A DNA stretch of 33,220 nt, from the NCBI GenBank assembly GCA_039024435.1, contig JBCCQH010000092.1, positions 1 to 33,220 of the forward strand. Direction: 5' to 3'. A program made the position numbers and the translations under genes. The DNA comes from JBCCQH01 sp039024435 (lineage in GTDB: Bacteria > Bacteroidota > Bacteroidia > J057 > JADKCL01). This document shows, piece after piece, positions 29,543 through 33,220 of the stretch. Positions within the stretch are counted from its first letter, which is position 1. Every line of letters starts with the position of its first letter. The notes under the pieces were generated by a model that did no database searches, was not told the DNA's origin, and was given only the letters and a program-made list of their open reading frames with translations.

Positions 29543-31174
29543 TCACTGCTTGAGCACTTTGTGCGTCGTCCGGTCCGGGCCGTCGCTGAGGGTGACGAGG
29601 TAGATTCCCGCCGGGTAGGCCGACCAGTCGAGGTATATCTGACCGGCACCGAGCCGCGCGCGGTTGAGCAACTGTCCCGTGGACGCGTGTACCTCGACGA
29701 GGGCAGCTTCGGTGGCGTGGGGCAGGTCAATTTGCAGGGTGCGGGCGACTGGATTGGGGTACAACTGGGGGCGGAGGGCGGGAGCAGATTCGGTCGCTAC
29801 GGTGCCCGGCTCCTGATAGACGCGCACGTAGTCGACCACCATCTCGCTTTGGGTGAAGTTGGGATCGATATTGCCCGCCATCGCGATGTTGAGGATGAGG
29901 TATTGATCCCCGTTGAATGGCCAGTTGTCAAAGTTTTGCGGATTGGGGGCGTAGGTGTAGTAGACAATGCCATCCACGCTGAACTTCATTTCTGTGGGGG
30001 ACCAATCTAGCGCGTAGACGTGGTAGGTATTGAAAACGTCGGGTAGGGTGGTGCCCCCAAAATTGATGGTGGAGCCGGAAGAGGAGGGTGTATGCAGTGC
30101 GGCTTGTACGTAATTGGGATTGTATCCCCAGTGCTCCATGATGTCGATTTCGCCACAAGCCGGCCAGTAAGTTGTTCCAAATTGGCTGGTCCAGAAAGCA
30201 CCCGGTTCGATGATGTTTTTGCCCAGCATCCAGATGGCGGGCCAGGTTCCCAGCCCAGACGGCATTTTGGCGCGGACTTCCACCCGGCCGTGGGTAAAGG
30301 CAAACTTGGAATTGAGCCGGGCCGAGGTAAAGTCCCGGAATTGTCCCTGGTCAAAAAAGCTTTCGCGCTTCAGGACGAGGTGGAGGTCGCCCCCGGAGAC
30401 AAAGGAGTTATCGGTGCGGTTGGTGTAGTGCTGCACTTCGCCATTGAACCAACTGCTGCCGTTGGGAAACTGGGTCTGGTGGTACCATTTGCTGGGGTCG
30501 ATTGCCCCATTGCCGTTGAACTCGTCCGACCAGACCAGCTGGGTGTAGATGGTGCCGCCTGAGAGTGTACCTTGGAAGGTTACATCGTCAAAGTAGGCCA
30601 GGACCAGGTCGCTGTTGTTTTCGCCATTGACCTGGAGGACGACGCGGTTGAAGTCGGAACGGCTGGTCGGCGGGAGTGAATTCGGATCGAAGTTGAGGTA
30701 GGGATCATTTGCGAAGTCGAAGCTTACCGTTTGCCATTGATCCAGGGCGATGGATTTGATGATTTCCGATTGGGTGACCCAGGGTTGGCCCAAGGTGTTG
30801 TCTTGCAGTTTAAGGGAGACCTGGTTGGGCTGGTTGCCGGTGAGGCCACCCGAGGGGACGTAAATTTTCAAATTGAAGACCGGGGAGCTGACCAAGTCAA
30901 AGGTACCGTTGACATCGAAGCGGACATTGGCAAAGCTGGCGCCGTTGTCGCGGTATTCCAGTACCGTCGCGGAGGTATTGGTGCCCGAGGCGACCGGATT
31001 GCTCAATCCGGTATTGAGTCCGCAGTTGTCCCCCGCCCAACTGGCAATGGTGCCGTTGCCCTCAAAATCATCGAATACTGCTTGGGAATGCCCAAAACTG
31101 ACGGCGAGGGGAAGGAGAAACAGCAGCAATAAACGACGGCAGTGCGGGAAAACTCTGAGGGGAGACTTTTGCAT
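29543..31174 (-). CDS. GH16 beta-glucanase (laminarinase type) with T9SS domain
   Basis: A 543-residue secreted enzyme. Residues 1-31 are the signal peptide; residues about 32-205 form a CBM-like beta-sandwich (AVFDDFEGNGTIASWAGDN start, YFDDVTF end). The catalytic GH16 domain spans about 209-455, opening with LVWSDEFNGNGAIDPSKWY. The active site is GEIDIMEHWG, with nucleophile E342, D344 and acid/base E347, the bulged E-x-D-x-x-E form typical of laminarinases (endo-beta-1,3- or 1,3/1,4-glucanases). The last ~75 residues (LYPNPVARTLQIDL to the end) are a type A T9SS sorting domain, so the enzyme is exported and probably kept on the surface. No SusC/SusD pair is nearby, so it is not in a polysaccharide utilization locus here. 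Confidence 0.93.
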   Translation of the reverse strand: MQKSPLRVFPHCRRLLLLFLLPLAVSFGHSQAVFDDFEGNGTIASWAGDNCGLNTGLSNPVASGTNTSATVLEYRDNGASFANVRFDVNGTFDLVSSPVFNLKIYVPSGGLTGNQPNQVSLKLQDNTLGQPWVTQSEIIKSIALDQWQTVSFDFANDPYLNFDPNSLPPTSRSDFNRVVLQVNGENNSDLVLAYFDDVTFQGTLSGGTIYTQLVWSDEFNGNGAIDPSKWYHQTQFPNGSSWFNGEVQHYTNRTDNSFVSGGDLHLVLKRESFFDQGQFRDFTSARLNSKFAFTHGRVEVRAKMPSGLGTWPAIWMLGKNIIEPGAFWTSQFGTTYWPACGEIDIMEHWGYNPNYVQAALHTPSSSGSTINFGGTTLPDVFNTYHVYALDWSPTEMKFSVDGIVYYTYAPNPQNFDNWPFNGDQYLILNIAMAGNIDPNFTQSEMVVDYVRVYQEPGTVATESAPALRPQLYPNPVARTLQIDLPHATEAALVEVHASTGQLLNRARLGAGQIYLDWSAYPAGIYLVTLSDGPDRTTHKVLKQ

Positions 31175-31540
31175 GGATTAAATATAGTAAAAAGTACAAT
31201 AAGTCGTTGACGGATTGGTGCCTGGGGCACCAGATTGCCGCAGGGTTGACAACGCTACTGAGCGCCGGTGGGACGTAAAGCCGAGCGTGCATTTTTTGCC
31301 CGTCCAATTCTTGGGTTTGGCTCGGTCGGGAAAGGAGGCAAAAAGCGATCAATTTTTCCGGCCTCCGATCCGGGAAACGGGTGTGGAGCACCGTAAAGTT
31401 GTGCTTGTGTGTGGGGTAAATCTGGGTGGCAAATACGGGAATAAAGCGCGGAAAAAATTGGGGAAATATCCGGCGAAATCGCTTCGCATTGCCTGGAATT
31501 ATGGTTAAGTTTGCGCTCATTCATCATGAAAATATCCCAC
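31175..31540. other. Spacer between divergent GH16 and FKBP genes, with hairpins
   Basis: About 365 bp. TGGTGCC-TGG-GGCACCA forms a perfect 7-bp hairpin (31216-31232), and CCGAGC (31281-31286) can pair with GCTCGG (31320-31325). The AT-rich piece just above 31175 suits the GH16 promoter. A 97-codon frame at 31215 and overlapping - strand frames lack signal peptides or motifs and I do not accept them. Confidence 0.45.
31506..31513 (+). promoter_or_regulatory. Candidate -7 promoter box of the FKBP gene
   Basis: TAAGTTTG is an exact TAnnTTTG match. A TTG lies 14 nt upstream (31489-31491), shorter than the usual spacing. If real, transcription would begin near 31520 and favour ATG 31541 over ATG 31526 as the gene start. 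Confidence 0.35.
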
Positions 31541-32143
31541 ATGAAACTGGAATCTCTGAAACAAATGGCCAGCTACGCTCTGGGCGTCAACGTGGCCAAT
31601 AGCCTCAAGCAGCAAAACGTATCGGACATTGACGCGGATGCTTTTGCGAAGGCAGTTGCGGACATCTACGGCGGGGAAACGCCGCTGATTTCCGGCGATC
31701 AAGCGAATCAAGCCATCAACCAATTCCTTGGCCAATTGCAGTCCGCCGGTGCGGCGGCCAATATCGAGAAGAGCAAAAAGTTCCTCGCGGACAACGGTCA
31801 GCGCGCGGAGGTGACGGTGCTGGAAAGCGGCCTGCAATACGAAGTGCTTACTGAAGGCAGTGGTCCCCGCCCGAAAGCCACCGACAAAGTCACGACGCAT
31901 TACCACGGCACGCTGATCGATGGATCGGTCTTTGACAGTTCGGTGGAACGCGGCCAACCGGCCAGCTTCCCGGTCAACGGTGTGATCCAAGGCTGGCAGG
32001 AAGCTTTGCAGTTGATGCCCCAAGGCTCGAAATGGAAGTTGTACATTCCGGCCGATCTGGCGTACGGCAACCGGGGTGCGGGGGGCAAGATCGGTCCGGG
32101 CACCGCTTTGATTTTTGAAGTAGAGCTGTTGAGCATTGATTGA
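31541..32143 (+). CDS. FKBP-type peptidyl-prolyl cis-trans isomerase (FklB-like)
   Basis: A 200-residue cytoplasmic prolyl isomerase close to E. coli FklB/FKBP22. The N-terminal ~85 residues are the helical dimerisation domain (ASYALGVNVANSLKQQNVSD, then a long helix to KKFLADNGQ). The FKBP domain (about 95-200) is complete: LESGLQYEVLTEGSGPRP, VTTHYHGTLIDGSVFDSS, FPVNGVIQGWQEALQLMPQG, IPADLAYGNRGAG, ALIFEVELLSID. No signal peptide is present. Two ATGs compete: 31526 and 31541. I chose 31541 because MKLESLKQMASYALG fits the family and the candidate promoter box. It is convergent with the frameshifted lipoprotein. Confidence 0.93.
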   Translation: MKLESLKQMASYALGVNVANSLKQQNVSDIDADAFAKAVADIYGGETPLISGDQANQAINQFLGQLQSAGAAANIEKSKKFLADNGQRAEVTVLESGLQYEVLTEGSGPRPKATDKVTTHYHGTLIDGSVFDSSVERGQPASFPVNGVIQGWQEALQLMPQGSKWKLYIPADLAYGNRGAGGKIGPGTALIFEVELLSID

Positions 32144-32160
32144 GCGCGGGTGGCTTGGGG

Positions 32161-32752
32161 CTATTCGGCCGCAAGCATGTTTCCCTCACCAATCTGCACG
32201 GTCATCTGACCGGACCTGAGATTGATCGGTCCGTTGGGGCTATCCCAGGCGAAGCTCAAGCTCATCCCATAGCTACCGGCGGGCAATTGCTCGCCGGCGT
32301 GAACGCCGCGCGTACTCCAATCGGTAAAGTCGACCTGATGTTCCAGCGTGTCTCCCGGTTCCAGGAGTCGATTTACCTGCGCGGATCGATTGCGCTCGTC
32401 GAGGAGCAGGTATTGGCGTTGGGTTCCCCCCTCTTCTGCCGTAAGATGGATCCGGTACCAATCGTAGTGTTTTTCGCCGGCGGAGATGTTACTCGGCACC
32501 TTGATCGGGGAGGGGAAGTATTGTGCAGCACCATTCTCACTTTTCCCTCTTCCGCGATACCAATGCCCAAGCGTACCCTCCCGCAGCCTCCCCCCAGGCG
32601 GTCTGGCGGTGCGTATCGGGAATTTGCGAATTCGCAATTGAGTCATTACTTATCAGATTCGCCTCGGTTACGGTGGACGGCTTTCCATCCGATGGATCAG
32701 CACAGGCCGAAAGACAAAGGGCCAGGGTAAGAAAGATTATCGTCCGCTTCAT
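32161..32752 (-). pseudogene. Lipoprotein gene split by a frameshift
   Basis: The N-terminal part starts at ATG 32752 with a lipoprotein signal (KRTIIFLTLALCLSAC, lipobox LSAC) and runs to a TGA near 32537 after WGEAAGGYAWALVSRKREK. The rest of a domain continues in the +1 frame from about 32550 to the TAG at 32161: ENGAAQYFPSPIKVPSNIS, HYDWYRIHLTAEEGG, RNRSAQVNRLLEPGDTLEHQ, SAGEKHY and a C-terminal PAGSYGMSLSFAWDSPNGP beta segment. Neither half makes sense alone: one has the signal and no domain, the other a domain and no start or signal. A one-base indel near the A/G-rich run at about 32540-32555 would join them. It may be a real decay or a sequencing error. Function unknown. Confidence 0.6.
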
Positions 32753-32815
32753 CAGTTCTGAAATTAACGCTGACATCGTAATCGGCCGCACCTTTTTTCA
32801 GATTTTTTTCAATGG

Positions 32816-33220
32816 CTATCCGCTTCTTTGCCACACGTGGTATTTGTTCCAATGCCGGAGCGAATTGCCCAGGATGGTCGCAAAACGGGTTTCCCCTTCG
32901 TAGCGTCGGTTCAGCTTGTAGCAGAACTCGTCCAGATAGTTCTGCAAGTACTTTTCGCTCACGCCATGGAATATCCCCGAGAGGTTGCGCTTCACGTTGG
33001 CGACCGAAATGTGGACCCAGGGCAGCAATTTGGCCGCCTTTTTGCCTTGGGTCCGCACCGGGAGGTGCCTCGCAAACCGGTCCTTCAACTGGTTGTAGGC
33101 GCCAAAATTGGTGGTGAGGATGCTCGCCCGGGGACTGATTGCCTTGCCGGCCCGGTCGGCAATCGTTCCCGCCCGTAGATCCGGGATCACTTGCATCCGG
33201 AATCGTCCGCAGCATCTGCT
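32816..33220 (-). mobile_element. IS1595 (ISXO2-like) family transposase, C-terminal part
   Basis: The frame is open from the window end to the TAG at 32816-32818 and gives about 134 residues. LLPWVHISVANVKRNLSGIF, then HGVSEKYLQNYLDEFCYKLN and RRYEGETRF are the classic C-terminal signature of ISXO2-type DDE transposases, which move the element by cut-and-paste or replicative transposition. Upstream, ILTTNFGAYNQLKDRF corresponds to the stretch that normally carries the second catalytic Asp (often T-D-x-x-x-A-Y); here T-T-N stands in its place, so this copy may be inactive. The N-terminal zinc-ribbon and first catalytic Asp lie outside the window. The left inverted end should lie between 32753 and 32815 but I could not fix it. 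Confidence 0.8.

Noticed and set aside
26740..29553. 937-codon + strand open frame antisense to DUF1800 and DUF1295
   Set aside because: It is the mirror of GC-rich genes on the other strand whose families are clearly recognised; its translation has no domain.
31215..31508. 97-codon + strand frame before the FKBP gene
   Set aside because: No motif, no signal, overlaps hairpins and competing - strand frames; more likely non-coding.
32697..33215. 172-codon - strand frame overlapping the transposase
   Set aside because: The overlapping frame ending at 32816 shows the IS1595 signature; this one is its shadow.
1..33220. tRNA and rRNA genes
   Set aside because: I found no cloverleaf with a T-arm GTTCGA-type motif outside coding sequence and no rRNA-like stretch.

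Overview
The window looks like chromosomal DNA of a Bacteroidota member, most likely Saprospiria (Lewinella-like); the genus is a guess. The signs are two proteins with type IX secretion (T9SS) C-terminal domains, lamin-tail and dockerin-type surface proteins, a DUF1800/DUF1501 pair, a LytTR regulator, a peptidase S74 protein with YadA-like repeats, TAnnTTTG-like promoter boxes, few Shine-Dalgarno sites, and fairly high GC coding sequence. The first ~100 bases are AT-rich and unlike the rest.

Layout. 1-413: an AT-rich open frame runs into the 3' part of a TPR gene, so a junction probably lies near base 95. 513-2566: nuoE, carA and a small unknown gene on the + strand. 2579-3190: a foldback repeat (copy A), then a GNAT acetyltransferase on the - strand. 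3546-5175: enolase and the FtsB/DivIC division protein. 5482-6735: asd and a cytochrome b5-like protein on the - strand. 6803-10996: a 1397-residue secreted protein with four lamin-tail domains. 11289-12575: a LytTR regulator with a degenerate receiver, convergent with dihydrofolate reductase. 12642-15270: a secreted unknown protein (-), then a small lipoprotein and an SRAP (YedK/HMCES) DNA-protein crosslink protein (+). 15454-18258 (-): a four-domain peptidoglycan hydrolase without signal peptide, followed by a lipoprotein. 18610-20839 (-): two tandem paralogous dockerin lipoproteins separated by foldback repeat copy B. 21501-25429 (+): a roughly 30-unit YadA-like/S74 protein and a T9SS-sorted partner. 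25493-28338 (-): DUF1800 and DUF1501. 28546-31174 (-): a DUF1295 membrane protein and a T9SS-sorted GH16 glucanase. 31541-33220: an FKBP isomerase (+), a frameshifted lipoprotein (-) and a truncated IS1595-type transposase (-).

How the genes work together. Housekeeping genes (respiration, pyrimidine/arginine, lysine/threonine, folate, glycolysis, division, protein folding) are mixed with a large cell-surface and secretion set. The most interesting unit is 15454-18258. It encodes a T4-lysozyme-type muramidase, two peptidoglycan-binding-like modules and an M15 DD-peptidase in one protein. The N-terminus lacks a Sec signal and resembles leaders seen on cargo of extracellular contractile injection systems. 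A lipoprotein gene follows 15 nt downstream. The arrangement is what an antibacterial effector with a surface-exposed immunity partner would look like, but the window does not prove that. The second unusual item is a ~160-bp foldback repeat in two copies. Each copy abuts the TAG stop of a - strand gene, and the copies show compensating base changes in their apical hairpin.
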